Source of the DNA: Cercophora sp. LCS_1
Taxonomy: Eukaryota > Ascomycota > Sordariomycetes > Sordariales > Lasiosphaeriaceae
Length of the DNA: 64,000 nt
Reading direction: 5' to 3'
NCBI GenBank assembly: GCA_036250225.1
Contig: JAPZLL010000020.1
Span: 577,463 to 641,462 of the forward strand
In this document: positions 43,743-53,862 of the stretch, piece after piece
Position numbering within the stretch: position 1 is the stretch's first letter
Layout of the letters: every line of letters begins with the position of its first letter
Program-made: the position numbers and the translations under genes
The notes under the pieces: model-generated
What the model saw: the letters and a program-made list of their open reading frames with translations, nothing else
Database searches by the model: none
Told to the model about the DNA's origin: nothing

Positions 43743-44124
43743 ATGCTGCGGACGTTGGGGGTATACGCCACCATCCCTCGGCCAAGTGCCGCCGACCAGA
43801 AGTACACCGTGACAATGACGCCGATCTCGCCCCTGTCGCTTAACGACACCAACGTATCCGGCACCAAGGCCCCCTTGGGCGTCTCCATCATGCTCAACAG
43901 CATCTGCCTCTCCTTCGTGCAGAAGGGCCTTTACTGGACGACCCGCAACGTTGACCTCCTCAGCGGGCGCAAGACGTCATGGAAGAAGCAATGGTGGGAA
44001 TGAATGGAAAGCGCCGTGGAACCAGAAATCCGTCCGCGTCTGGTACCTCCGAGACGATATCCAGAAACCGCGTGCTGGTTGTGGCTGGAGCGGAACTGCA
44101 CATCTGCTTGCACATTCAGCATAG
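43743..44124 (+). pseudogene. Unknown small gene, frameshifted by 4-bp duplication
   Basis: The frame from ATG 43743 reads MLRTLGVYATIPRPSAADQK through GLYWTTRNVDLLSGRK to SWKKQWWE and then stops. Removing one copy of the tandem GAAT (43998-44005) lets it continue as WKAPWNQKSVRVWYLRDD and end at 44124. The Trp-rich continuity across the break argues that the joined product is the ancestral one. I do not recognise the protein, and a coding role is itself uncertain. Confidence 0.4.
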
Positions 44125-44496
44125 ACGCTATCAGAGATTTCTTTGGGGCAGCTCACAAGGCAGGTGATAGTGTTCGCCTGTGTCACGGACGAGACCGGGG
44201 AGACTGTTTCAGGCGGCGGTGTCGGTCGCGAAGTCTGAAAATGACTAGAAGGTACTGGAGTCCATTCCCGTCTTGGCCCTAGTACCAGCGACGTTCGGGC
44301 TCATTGTGTTTCTCATTCTTGCTGCTCCGAGGTGAAGGGGGTAGGAAATTGTCGTCCAAAAACGGGGTATCAGCCGGAACACGGAAGCACAGAGACGGTG
44401 TCCCCCTTGGACCGCATCATAAAGGGCACAGGAAAATACAAAACAGATGCGATGGGGGACACGCGAAACATTAAAACACAAGCCACTAGGTAGGTT

Positions 44497-46166
44497 TCAG
44501 GGGCATCGTTTTTTCCATTCCGTTATCCCACCAGGTGCGCCCATCGCCTCCGCAATAAAAGGGGCTGGAACGCAGTGATGTCGCCGTCCTGAATATCCGT
44601 CACTAGCCGGTACCGCTTCCTCAACGGCCTTGCCGGTGCCCTCAGCATCGTCGAACCCCTCGACCATATTGTGATACCAGTCGCAGTCCTTGCTAGTGTC
44701 GTCCGTCAACGGTCTGGTGAGCGATTCCATGACGGAATCAGTCAAGTCCGGCATGTACATTCTCTCCTGGTGCAACGGATCGGTGTTGTCCCAATCAGGG
44801 ACCGCCCACTTGAGGGTGGCGCGAGAATCGCTTCTGTGCTTCGGGAAACGCCACCAGTTTTCTTCGGGACCATCGTCTTGAGGCGCAAGCGGCACCTCAG
44901 GTGCGATCCAATACTTCTCGCAGTTGGCCTGGTCGGTAGGAATTGGGTTCTGGAAGGGCTGAGCTGGAGCTGGGATGGTATGGTCGAAGTGTGCCAGGAA
45001 AGGCAGGTGACCGTCGGGGCCAAGATTACCCAAGCCCCTCCAGACGGTCTAAGTAAGAACCCTGCCCACGCCGGGTGCGTCGCCGGAATTGAAGCTGAAA
45101 GTGGTCCGACACTCGTGGCAAGGCGTAAGCATTCCGATGTGACCTGAATGCATCAATGGTCCCTTGGGTGCGGCCCAACGCGGAACAGGACACTTGGTCC
45201 AATCCGTAATGGCCATCTCGTAGTCCGTGGCTGGGGCGAGCGCAGATTCGCAAGGGTGCTTATGGGTGAGGCTGCAAGCCGTGATAAAAGAGGTTGAAAG
45301 AGTGCGCGAGCTGTCGGACTCGATGTCTGCGAGGTCATGGGTCTCGGTAATAACGGCGTCGTCCTACAACTCGTTCCAGATAGAGTGACCCTCTGTCTCC
45401 CAGGTGTGGTGCTTGCAGATGATACTAACGTTGTCGCTGAACTTTCCGTCGAAAATCTTCTGAAGCAGGGAAACGGAACGAGCCGTGATCTGCGAGTTGT
45501 CGTTGATGAGCGGGACGATGTAAATTTCGGCGCGGAAGATCAGGCTGCCATCGACGAAACGGAATGCCCACGTTTGGACAACGCGGAAGTCCGGAAGAAG
45601 GTATTCTTGCTTCGCTCCAATAATCGAGACGAGATCGCTTATAGGCATTCCTCTGATGTGTCTCGAGATCATCAGTCGGAGGAGACCAGGAGACACCTTG
45701 CTGGGAAGACTGGCCTTGCCCGCGTCGACGTTGTTGATGCACTCGTCCGAGCACACCTCGAGGGCGTGATGATCTTCTTACTTTCGGCGCATGTGGTCTC
45801 CATCTCCCAGTCGCGCGCGTTGCGGATCGCCAGTGCCCAGCCGGTCGTAGAGTCGGGCTTGTAGGTCTCGCGCAAGTAGTGGTAAACAGCTCGGTTGGCT
45901 TGCATCAAGGAGGCTTTATCAATGTTGGACAGGTGGCCGGTAATTCCGTAGAGAATATCGACGGGCACTTTGTTCACTAGGTTGTTCGAATGGGAGGGCG
46001 TTTCCCAGACTGGAGCCTGGATCGTGCGGCGCCAATCATACCACGGGTCCTTGATGCCCGTGACGCCGCCGTTCGGATCGGCTGTTCTGTCAGAACGATT
46101 CTCAACGCCGATGGGTTTGCCTTCGCCACCTCCGCTGCCGCTGGCAGGCCCTAACGATGCGCTCAT
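44497..46166 (-). pseudogene. F-box-like protein gene, broken
   Basis: From ATG 46166 (MSASLGPASGSGGGEG) the frame runs to an F-box-like block, NLVNKVPVDILYGITGHLSN then KASLMQANRAVYHYLRETY. At about 45774 the frame changes; one added base in AAGAAG-GATC would join CAESKK to DHHALEVCSDECINN. From there a single frame runs to 44497 but holds two TAG codons, at 45364-45366 (after HSIWNEL) and 45049-45051 (after GVGRVLT). Sequence after each stop stays protein-like (DDAVITETHDLADIESDSS; TVWRGLGNLGPDGHLPF; APEVPLAPQDDGPEENWW). Both stops are one C-to-T change from CAG. I infer a recently disabled gene of about 555 codons. Confidence 0.65.
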
Positions 46167-47308
46167 CTTCGCGAACTGGCGAGGTCGAGGGTCCGATGGG
46201 TGGTGGATGGTTCTCACTAGAACGAGGATTGCTGAAGCAGATGTTGTGAAGGAGGAAGGCGGAAGCAAGGCGGGGTTGTAAAAATTGAAAAGTAATGTGC
46301 GAGTGGGGCTTCAGCGGGAGGGCAAGAGGGCTCTCCGGCTGTCGAATAGGGTCTGAAGGGAGAGTTCGGATGAAAAGGGAGCGGACGCCCATGTCGGTGT
46401 AGGGCCGTGTGCTAGTACGGTAATGTTGATGGAAAGTTTCTTGATGAATGTCAACTATATAGAATACTTTGAAACCATCTTCAAGACGATGGCAATCTGA
46501 AGAGCCTGCGATTCCAGCCCGTTGTGAAGATGTGAGTTGAAGAGGCCCGGCTTGCTTGTTTCGCCTCCCATCGCTCTTTCCCAGGCCTTCCGACCGCCCC
46601 CTTGACCGTGGTACAAAGTCCCAGAACTTCGCTTGGGGTTCTGTGTCATGTTCTTCACCTCGGTGTGAACAAGAAAAAACCGTTTCACGTCTGCAACGTT
46701 CCACACCTCGCGCCACGAACTCGCACAGCTGGCCAATCAGACACACGCCTCACACACGCAACCGATCTGCAAGCCTCCGGACATTGGGCGACCCAACGTG
46801 AGATAGGCTTATCTCATTCGGCAACGTCCGTGAGGCAGTGCAAGCCGCCAGTCAAACGTGCATCGGCCATGCATCGGCCCAGTCATGCCACGATGGGCAT
46901 TGGGCTGGCAAGTGGGTAGCATAGAAATCCGCACACTGAATACGGCTGCGGTAACTCTAAATACCTTCCACAGGTTGGTTGGCATCTCAACAGGCATACA
47001 AATAATACATGCAGTGAGGAAAGAAAATATTTTAAGGCTTATTTTTTGATGCATTAGAATAATGACCCGGCCTCAGTTGCCGAAACAAAAATGCCTCTGG
47101 ATTTGCCGGTGTGCGGTTTATTTTGTCCAGCGCTTGGCTGGGAGTGCGACGGACGATGCACCTGCCCAATATTTCCCCGCTATAGGGCTGGGGCCATCCA
47201 CGCACGCTGCAGGCAGATCCTTCCTGTCACGTTTATATCGCCACCCGCCCACTTGTTCTTTCGGTTCTTCGACCGTTCGATCATGGAAAGGGAAAAAATG
47301 GGAGCACA
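46167..47308. other. Divergent promoter region
   Basis: About 1.1 kb between the F-box-like locus and the DUF3176 gene. A short near-tandem repeat of GCATCGGCC lies at 46859-46880. No gene is seen. Confidence 0.5.
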
Positions 47309-49473
47309 ATGGGTACACGATGGCGCGACGATCCTCCACCTCCACCGCCGTACTATGGCAACCCATACGTCTACTATGGGAGTCGAAGGCCGGAAGCGCC
47401 AAGGGATGATGGTTCGAGCTTGTCACAAGTCGCACTGATACCGGGACCGACAGCGCGACCAGCCTCCCGCGATTCTTTTAGCGGTCCTTTGAAGGAGTTA
47501 CGTGGAAAGCCGAGCATCGAGGAGAAGGTGCGACGATACTGGGTCCTCGAGATCCTCTGGTGCGTGGTCGGATTGGCGTGCACGGTTGCCATCATCGCCG
47601 TGCTTGCAAAGTACGACCAGCAAAAAGCACCAGAATGGCCCCTGGGCATCACCCTCAACACCTTTCTCGCTTTTCTGGCGTCTCTTGCCAAAGTCGCACT
47701 CCTCATCCCCGTCACCGAAGGTCTCGGCCAGCTGCGGTGGATCTGGTTTGCTCGGAAAGCCCGCAGAGCTGACGACTTTGAGCTCTTTGAGTCGGCAACG
47801 CGAGGGACCTTTGGGAGCTTGAGGCTGCTGGTCTCCCTGAAGGGAGGGTAAGTTGATTATGTCATAGGCAATACGAAGCCAAGACTCTCCCCGGGCGTCT
47901 CTAACGTTCCCTAGTATCCTAGGGTTCACCGCGGCTCTGATTCTCCTCTCCAGTCTGCTGGTTTCGACCGTCACGCAGGGCTCAATCGACTACAAGACGC
48001 AGCTTCATCCATCCGGCCACAATGTCACGGTCCCGCGTATTACCACCTTCAGCGCCCCCGAGCAGTTCTTCCTCGACGACACCGACCGCACGTACCGTCG
48101 CTCCCTCAACCTTAAACACCACATTGCCTCCGGCGCATACACACCGTGGGACAAAACGATCCCGGCCGATCCCATCGAGTGCACCACGGGTAATTGCGAC
48201 TTCCCCGACTTCGTCACCATCGGCGTTTGCAGCGACGTCGCCGATATAACGGCCCACCTCAACACCTCCCGCCCACCGGACCGAGACTGGGGTCTCTGGG
48301 GCTTGCCGGGTCTCTTCAAAAACAACTCGTGGTCCGCCTCCCTGCCGGGCGGACTCAACCTCACAATTCCGACCATATACGCCCTCAACTTCTGGTTCGT
48401 CCGAACTTCCACGCCCTCCCTCGAGTTTTCCCATCTTCAAAACCAGTCCCTCGTCAACCTCTTCATGACCTACTCTAACCTCCACGACATTGACTCTCCC
48501 AACCCGAGCGTTTCATTCCATGCGGTGGAGTTGGTCTGGTACTGGTGCACCAAGTCCTACCGCGTGAGCGTGCATTCTGGACAACCGAAGTGGACCGAAT
48601 TGTCCCGGTCAACCAAAGTTCTTGACAATACCGCCACAACCATGAACGCCATTCTCCACCCCACAGCCTGGCTTTGCGCGTACCAAGTTACAGACACGCC
48701 ATGTAGCGCCTACAAATGGGGAAACCTGAGCTTGGCACTACCAGCAGGAAATGTGACGAGCGTGAAGGGCGGGTTGGTTGTGGAGGAGTCGACAAGCTTG
48801 GCACTGTCGTCAATCCTGATGATGTCGTTCATGGACGGGATAAGCAACCCATTCACGGGCGAGCAACAGAGCGAGTGGGGAGGAATGTTTAGGGGGGTCA
48901 AGAAGCTGTTTTACCGAGTTCAAGGCGAGTTGACCATGGCGTTTGGAGTCAACCTGTGGAGAGATATGAATGAATCAGTCGAGACAGGGAGACAGTTGGG
49001 GATAATGAGGAATTTGGCGGGGAATATTGGGTTGGGGTTGGAGAACTTGTAAGTTTCCCGATGACGACATGCTGGGAGCTTGCTGACAGAGTCACAGTGT
49101 CCGGTCTGACTGGAAGGTTCATCCCCTGACGGAGGGCCCCGTCAATGGCACGGTCATGACGCCAACCACATTTGTGGTCATCCGGTGGCAGTGGCTGGTG
49201 TACTTGTTTGTGGAATTGGTCCTGTCAAGCCTGTTTCTGATTGCCATTATCACATGGACGGCGATCAGGAAAGCAGAAGTGCTCGGAAGTTCGACTCTGG
49301 CGACACTCTGCGCGTTGGACGAGCCGACGCGAAAGAGCCTTGGCCATGTTGGCGACTACCACGGATTGACCCAAAGAGCGAGCAAAGTTACGGTGAGGTT
49401 GACAGACGGATCTGATGGCTTGGCGTTGAGACGGATGAATGATGATATCGACACTGATGACCAAAAGGAGTAG
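47309..49473 (+). CDS. DUF3176 membrane protein
   Basis: Exons 47309-47847, 47915-49048 and 49098-49473 give 683 codons, so 682 aa. The family (PF11374) is recognised from RRYWVLEILWCVVGLACTVA, then EWPLGITLNTFLAFLASLAK with EGLGQLRWIWF and ESATRGTFGSLRLLVSL. Membrane segments are near residues 72-95, 108-130, 181-200 and a final one, QWLVYLFVELVLSSLFLIAI. Between the third and last segments lies a large probably extracytoplasmic domain with many N-glycosylation sequons and paired cysteines (ECTTGNCDF; LCAYQVTDTPC). DUF3176 proteins are common in filamentous ascomycetes and uncharacterised. The frame is intact through all three exons. Confidence 0.9.
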
Positions 49474-49757
49474 ACTTGGAGGAAACTCAAAGGGGCTCGC
49501 CATATCACCAATCACATTATCATGATCTTGGTTACCACTGCGTTTCTTGCAGAATTTGACGAGTGCAAACAAATCTTGGACGATACGAAGGGTATTGTGG
49601 GGGCAGTGCGTGCCGTTTCCGGGTTCGACGTGACGGTTCTTTGTGACTTTGACACAGGCATCACGGTCCGCCCTTTCATCCACTGACACATTTGGGCCCC
49701 CAAAACCTTTTTATCGCGTTTCATTTGCAGGCTCGACCTTCGCATGATAAACCGTCG

Positions 49758-51335
49758 ATGCAATCGACGCCGCGACCCAAAAATACTCGCGTGGATCCGA
49801 CTGCCAACAGCTCTCCGGAAGGCGCCATGTATCAACCCAAATCGCACCTCTTTGGAGGGTATACACCCTCTGCTAGGAGAACAGCCCCCACCAGAGGTTC
49901 CATCAGGTTCCTCCCTTCGGAGCGCGAATCCCAGTTTCCGGGGGTGCCTACCGCCCGTGAAGCCAGACGGATGGTGATCTCGAGTGACAGCAGCGAGAAC
50001 GACGACAACTCCTCCGTTGAATCCCTCGACTTGCGCCGAGACTCAGGACGGAACGGAAAAATGCCTTGGATTCGAGCCCCGGTTCCTTTTCCGACTCCGA
50101 ATCACACGATGGGCTAGCCAAGCAGGCGGCAGTCTACTCCGAACCAATGAGCCATAGACTGCAACGAAGACAACAAGCAGGTGTTTATTCGGAGAGGCTT
50201 CACGGCAAACCGGTCTTTGCGCCGCCTCCGCCCCCGGTGTTTGCTCCACCTCCGCGCGCGCCAGAGGTCGTGTACGTCTATCCGTCTCCTTTTCCCCATC
50301 TTTTTTATCCATCACTGACAATGGCTGCCCAGGAAATCCCACCCAGGCATCATGTTCCTCGGCTCCGTAACATTCAGTCTATACACGGCCCTCTACTTCA
50401 TCGATTTGCTCACGCTGTGCATGACGGCGAGCGAGGGAAATTACTACAAAAAGCAAAATTTCACCACCACACTCGTCAACTTTATGTCGTTCGTCGCTTA
50501 CTATATCGATTTCGTCGCCTTCTGGAGCGCTCTCCTGTTGATCATCCGTGTTCGGAGCAGCATGCCCAGCAAAGGCTGGCCCGGTCCGGGAGCGCATAAC
50601 CCCTATGGGCCGCAGCCGTTCCTGACGCCGACGCAAAAGTATATCGCGGCCAAAATTGTGTTTTATGCCACGGCGTTTTGGGTCGGGTGCTTTACTGCGC
50701 CTGTGTTGCTGAGCGCGTTGGCGTTGTATTTTGAGGGCGTGCAGTCTTTTAGTGTGTTTATCACTTTCCTGATGTGAGTTGTCTCTCTTTTTTTCCTTTC
50801 GTTGTGGATGTTGGGCTGATGGTGTCAAAGATTCGCCTGGTTCTGGGTCATCCCCACAGTCGCGTTCCCCTTCCTCTGGATCATTGGCGATCCTAACCCA
50901 CCGTTTTCGGTTCCACTCACCCTGTTCCTGCAGCTGGCACTCTCCGTAACACGACACAATGAAGGGAGACCTGGGGAATACAAGATTGGCCTGTTTGGCG
51001 GCATTTTCGAGGTCCTGTCGCTCTTCGGGATGGTCAATTTCGTCAACTGGGCTATGAACCAGGAGGGCGTGAAACCTGGACGGCCTAGTTTTGAGTATGT
51101 CGTCCACGAGATTGAACGCGAAGGGGTCAAGGCTGTTCCGAGCTATGGCGGGTATTTGGCGGAGGCTGTCTGGTTGGCTTTGCTGTTGGTCACCATTACG
51201 CTTTTTGGCTTGTTCAGCAAGAATTTCCGTGGCGGGTTTATGGATTTCTTGCTTGATTTGTTCCACGACGGGCGTGCTAATGCACGGTGGGATGGTCGTG
51301 GGCAATTTTCTGGGGCGCAATGGTTTGGTTGGTGA
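49758..51335 (+). pseudogene. Multi-pass membrane protein, one-base frameshift
   Basis: Proposed exons are 49758-50271, 50333-50773 and 50831-51335. The N-terminal part (MQSTPRPKNTRVDPT...SSDSSENDDNSSVE) is hydrophilic and leads to a proline-rich stretch FAPPPPPVFAPPPRAPEVV. The frame changes at an A5 run (50057-50061); one extra A joins DSGRNGK to NALDSSPGSFSDSES. After the GTACGT intron come membrane segments FLGSVTFSLYTALYFIDLL, FMSFVAYYIDFVAFWSALLL, IVFYATAFWVGCFTAPVLL, IFAWFWVIPTVAFPFLWII, GIFEVLSLFGMVNFVNW and AVWLALLLVTITLFGLF. The topology is six or seven helices. Family not recognised. A consensus error is as likely as real inactivation, because everything else is well preserved. Confidence 0.65.
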
Positions 51336-52013
51336 TGTTAGGGCCCTGGGGGGCGGGTGTGAGTGCTGGAGTGATATGAAGAGGTGTAATGCGGGTGGGA
51401 TCTTACGGAGCTTCATGGGTCTTCATGGGTCTTCTCTTACGAGCTCTATTTTTCGCACACCACAAACAACCCTAGCCTTTGGCGGCGCCACTAAAGCCAA
51501 CTAGTACCACATTTTAACCTCTACCCCTTCGAAAAAGGCATTAATAATTAATACATTGGGGTGTTTGGAATTTTATTTGATTTAAAAATAACACATCAGC
51601 AATTTTAAAGCGTGACGGAAGTGGCATCCTAGAGGCACACGGAAATATTGGCGGGCCAGGGTTATGCGTGGAAGCGGTGTGCCTACAAAAATGGAGTGTG
51701 CGAAAAATAGAGCTTTTCTCTTACGGTGGTAATTTACGGGCCGTTTTGTTGTTAACATAATCGCTACATTCTGATCACCTTGGATGCTTACCCTTGCTAC
51801 GCTCTTCTCGCGCTGACAGAACAGAAGCCGAGATGTTACGGGGTCTGGACCCCTACTGAACAGGCTTGATCCCTGGAATGAGAGCAATAGTTCCAACTAG
51901 CGTGCGAGCTAACATCAATAGTGCGGATGTCTAAACCGACAACACGTTTATAAAGTCACAATAGTTCCTCGAGTGTCACACACAGGATTACCGATAATCC
52001 CCAGCATCTAACC
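51336..52013. other. Intergenic with TIR element
   Basis: Holds a 10-bp tandem duplication (CTTCATGGGT at 51411-51430), the inverted-repeat element at 51442-51714, and AT-rich flanks. No gene. Confidence 0.5.
51442..51714. mobile_element. MITE-like element with 19-bp TIRs and ~10-bp TSD
   Basis: AGCTCTATTTTTCGCACAC at 51442-51460 is perfectly inverted at 51696-51714. Directly outside the left arm is TTCTCTTACG (51432-51441), and the same 10-mer lies at 51716-51725, one base beyond the right arm. A duplication of 9-10 bp is characteristic of Mutator-like elements (established knowledge). The element is about 273 bp, has no open frame, and includes a second short internal inverted motif around GGCACAC and GTGTGCC. 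Confidence 0.75.
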
Positions 52014-53159
52014 ATGTCAACGCCAAAAAGCCTTTCGGCTACTTCGGCCCCCACCGCCATCCAACCCCTCGACCTTGTATCATGGACCACCTCCGACTCC
52101 AAAGCATCAGTCCCCAACCTCATAAAGGACCGCCAAGAAGCGGGCTATACCATGGTCCGCCACCGCACCGTCACTGGTGAAGTCACAGAAGCGCTCTTCC
52201 GTGGACCTCTCTCCCCTAAACCAATTCCCCACCCTCTCAACGCCACCTTCAACTCCCAGTCCAACATGGGATACGATCTTCAAATCCAAGACGACGACCT
52301 GAGCATGACAGACATCACGTACCACACCGCTTGGCAACTCGGCAGAACCCTCGCCCTAGCTGATCAATCATTCACCGCGGCGCTGAGTCGTCTTCGCATG
52401 GCGAGTATCAAATCGAGGGTTATACAGACGCCGCCTATTCGAGGAAATAAGAGCCGTGAGGATGTGTTGGCTGGTCTTGGGGATTTGCTGGGGGGCATTG
52501 GGCTTGATGGTCCGTCCGGGGACACCTCATCATCTGGGAGCGGTTCGTCGCCAGGGAACAGATGGTCATCTCGAACTCCAATACCGACAACACAGAGAAT
52601 GATTCCCGAGCTAGGCGCCGCGTTGGATGTGAAACCCGAGATCACAATCCCGGAGAACAAGGATCTCGAGGCTGTGTGCAAGTGGGTCGAGAAAAAGTGC
52701 TTGCTCGATGGCATCCCTGTGCACTATCTACTCCCTGATCCGGCTTTCTTGCCAGAGGGTACGATGCGGTTCTTCTACGTGGATTTGAACTGGGCTGATG
52801 TGGTTGTCGATGGGGCACTGAGCATTGCTAATACCGTTGGTGGGACCTCCGGGGTTGATCGGGTGCGTGAAGCGATCGAGGAGGGGATCGCGAAGTGGGA
52901 GGGTAAGGTTGCTAAGGGTGGATTCATTTTACGGTCGAAGGGGATGAAGTTGGATGGTGTCGTTGTGGAGATGGAGCTTTCGGCAAAGGAGGAAAATGGG
53001 ATGAACAAGGCCCTGGCGCAGCGGAAGTTGGGAGAGGAAGTCCTGCTTTGCTTGTTCGTCTGTGCAACGTCCGATATCAGGAGCGTCACCATCAAGGCCG
53101 AGGGATATGCGCAGCGTTTTGTCATTGGTGATGGGATTATGCAGAAAGTGATGTTGTGA
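52014..53159 (+). CDS. Uncharacterised protein of a bacterial-type family
   Basis: A single-exon 381-aa gene. Conserved-looking blocks are RHRTVTGEVTEALFRGPL, MTDITYHTAWQLGRTLALAD, GIPVHYLLPDPAFLPEG, MRFFYVDLNWADVVVDGAL with SIAN, GGFILRSKGM, and near the end LGEEVLLCLFVCATSDIRSV. I recall the same block order (…YAAAWQLGRLLALAD…, …LPPESIRFFYVDPNWxDALVDGA…, …LLCLFDGVPD…) from uncharacterised, mainly bacterial proteins that are usually longer. This is from memory and was not searched. A Gly/Ser-rich linker at about 165-190 (SGDTSSSGSGSSPG) separates the halves. It has no signal peptide or TM segment. The function is unknown. It is intronless, between a MITE-like element and a TFIIA-gamma-like gene. 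Confidence 0.75.
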   Translation: MSTPKSLSATSAPTAIQPLDLVSWTTSDSKASVPNLIKDRQEAGYTMVRHRTVTGEVTEALFRGPLSPKPIPHPLNATFNSQSNMGYDLQIQDDDLSMTDITYHTAWQLGRTLALADQSFTAALSRLRMASIKSRVIQTPPIRGNKSREDVLAGLGDLLGGIGLDGPSGDTSSSGSGSSPGNRWSSRTPIPTTQRMIPELGAALDVKPEITIPENKDLEAVCKWVEKKCLLDGIPVHYLLPDPAFLPEGTMRFFYVDLNWADVVVDGALSIANTVGGTSGVDRVREAIEEGIAKWEGKVAKGGFILRSKGMKLDGVVVEMELSAKEENGMNKALAQRKLGEEVLLCLFVCATSDIRSVTIKAEGYAQRFVIGDGIMQKVML

Positions 53160-53520
53160 AACGAGGTACACAAAGAGATCTCGTATTGCTAATAAGCTCC
53201 GGATAAAGAATTTGGCGTGTGGCTATTAGAGTTCCCAACGAAAGTAAAACCACAGGCCAGGTACCAGGGACAAAGAACCGAGATGACGAAACCTTGATGT
53301 CAGAACTTTTGTGCGAATTCTTTCCCGCGTGCGTCACTTTATAAACCGGGATCTCACCCTGCCTCCAAATTCAGTCAGGCACCAACACCGCCCAAATCAT
53401 TCCATCCCGTTTCATCACTAGAAATCACGCTCAAGCTTGTCATCTGGGATCTTGCCCTGTCCTTTAATCTCGGTATCGACACCGCCAAACATCCTCATCC
53501 ACAGCTTCAATACCAGCGAC
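53160..53520. other. Short intergenic region
   Basis: About 360 bp separating two plus-strand intronless genes. A TATAAAC motif at about 53339, 180 bp upstream of the next ATG, is a possible core promoter element. Confidence 0.5.
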
Positions 53521-53862
53521 ATGGCACTCGTCCCCCAAATCTACCGCCACGGCCACCTCGGCACAACCCTCATCGACACAATCGACGAGTTCACGGTTGC
53601 GGAAAAGATCGATCCCCAGCTGAGCAAAAAGATCCTCGAAGAGTTCGACCGCATCATGTACGAGGAATTTACCCACCACGTCAAGGGCAAGAACGGGGCG
53701 AAGATGACATTCAAGGGCGATTTGGATACGTATCGACATTGTGATAACATTTGGGAGTTTCATTTGAAGAATGTGACGTTTATGATGGAGGGTGGTGGCA
53801 AGGGTGGGAGTAAAGTCATGGCGAAAAAGGTCACGATTATCAGCTATAATGCTGATCCTTGA
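53521..53862 (+). CDS. TFIIA gamma (Toa2)-like protein, divergent
   Basis: An intronless 113-aa frame from ATG 53521. It follows TFIIA small-subunit order throughout: LIDTIDEFTVAEKIDPQLS with KKILEEFDRIMYEEF (N-terminal helical part), then MTFKGDLDTYRHCDNIWEFH and LKNVTFMMEG with KKVTIISYNADP (C-terminal beta-barrel; compare TFKGxLDTYRFCDxVWTF in canonical Toa2). TFIIA binds TBP-DNA in RNA polymerase II initiation. The usual start YYELYRxSSLGxAL is altered to PQIYRHGHLGTTLI, and an Asn-Gly insertion and a Gly-rich loop are present. The divergence suggests a paralogue rather than the essential copy, but another copy must be shown elsewhere in the genome. Confidence 0.75.
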   Translation: MALVPQIYRHGHLGTTLIDTIDEFTVAEKIDPQLSKKILEEFDRIMYEEFTHHVKGKNGAKMTFKGDLDTYRHCDNIWEFHLKNVTFMMEGGGKGGSKVMAKKVTIISYNADP

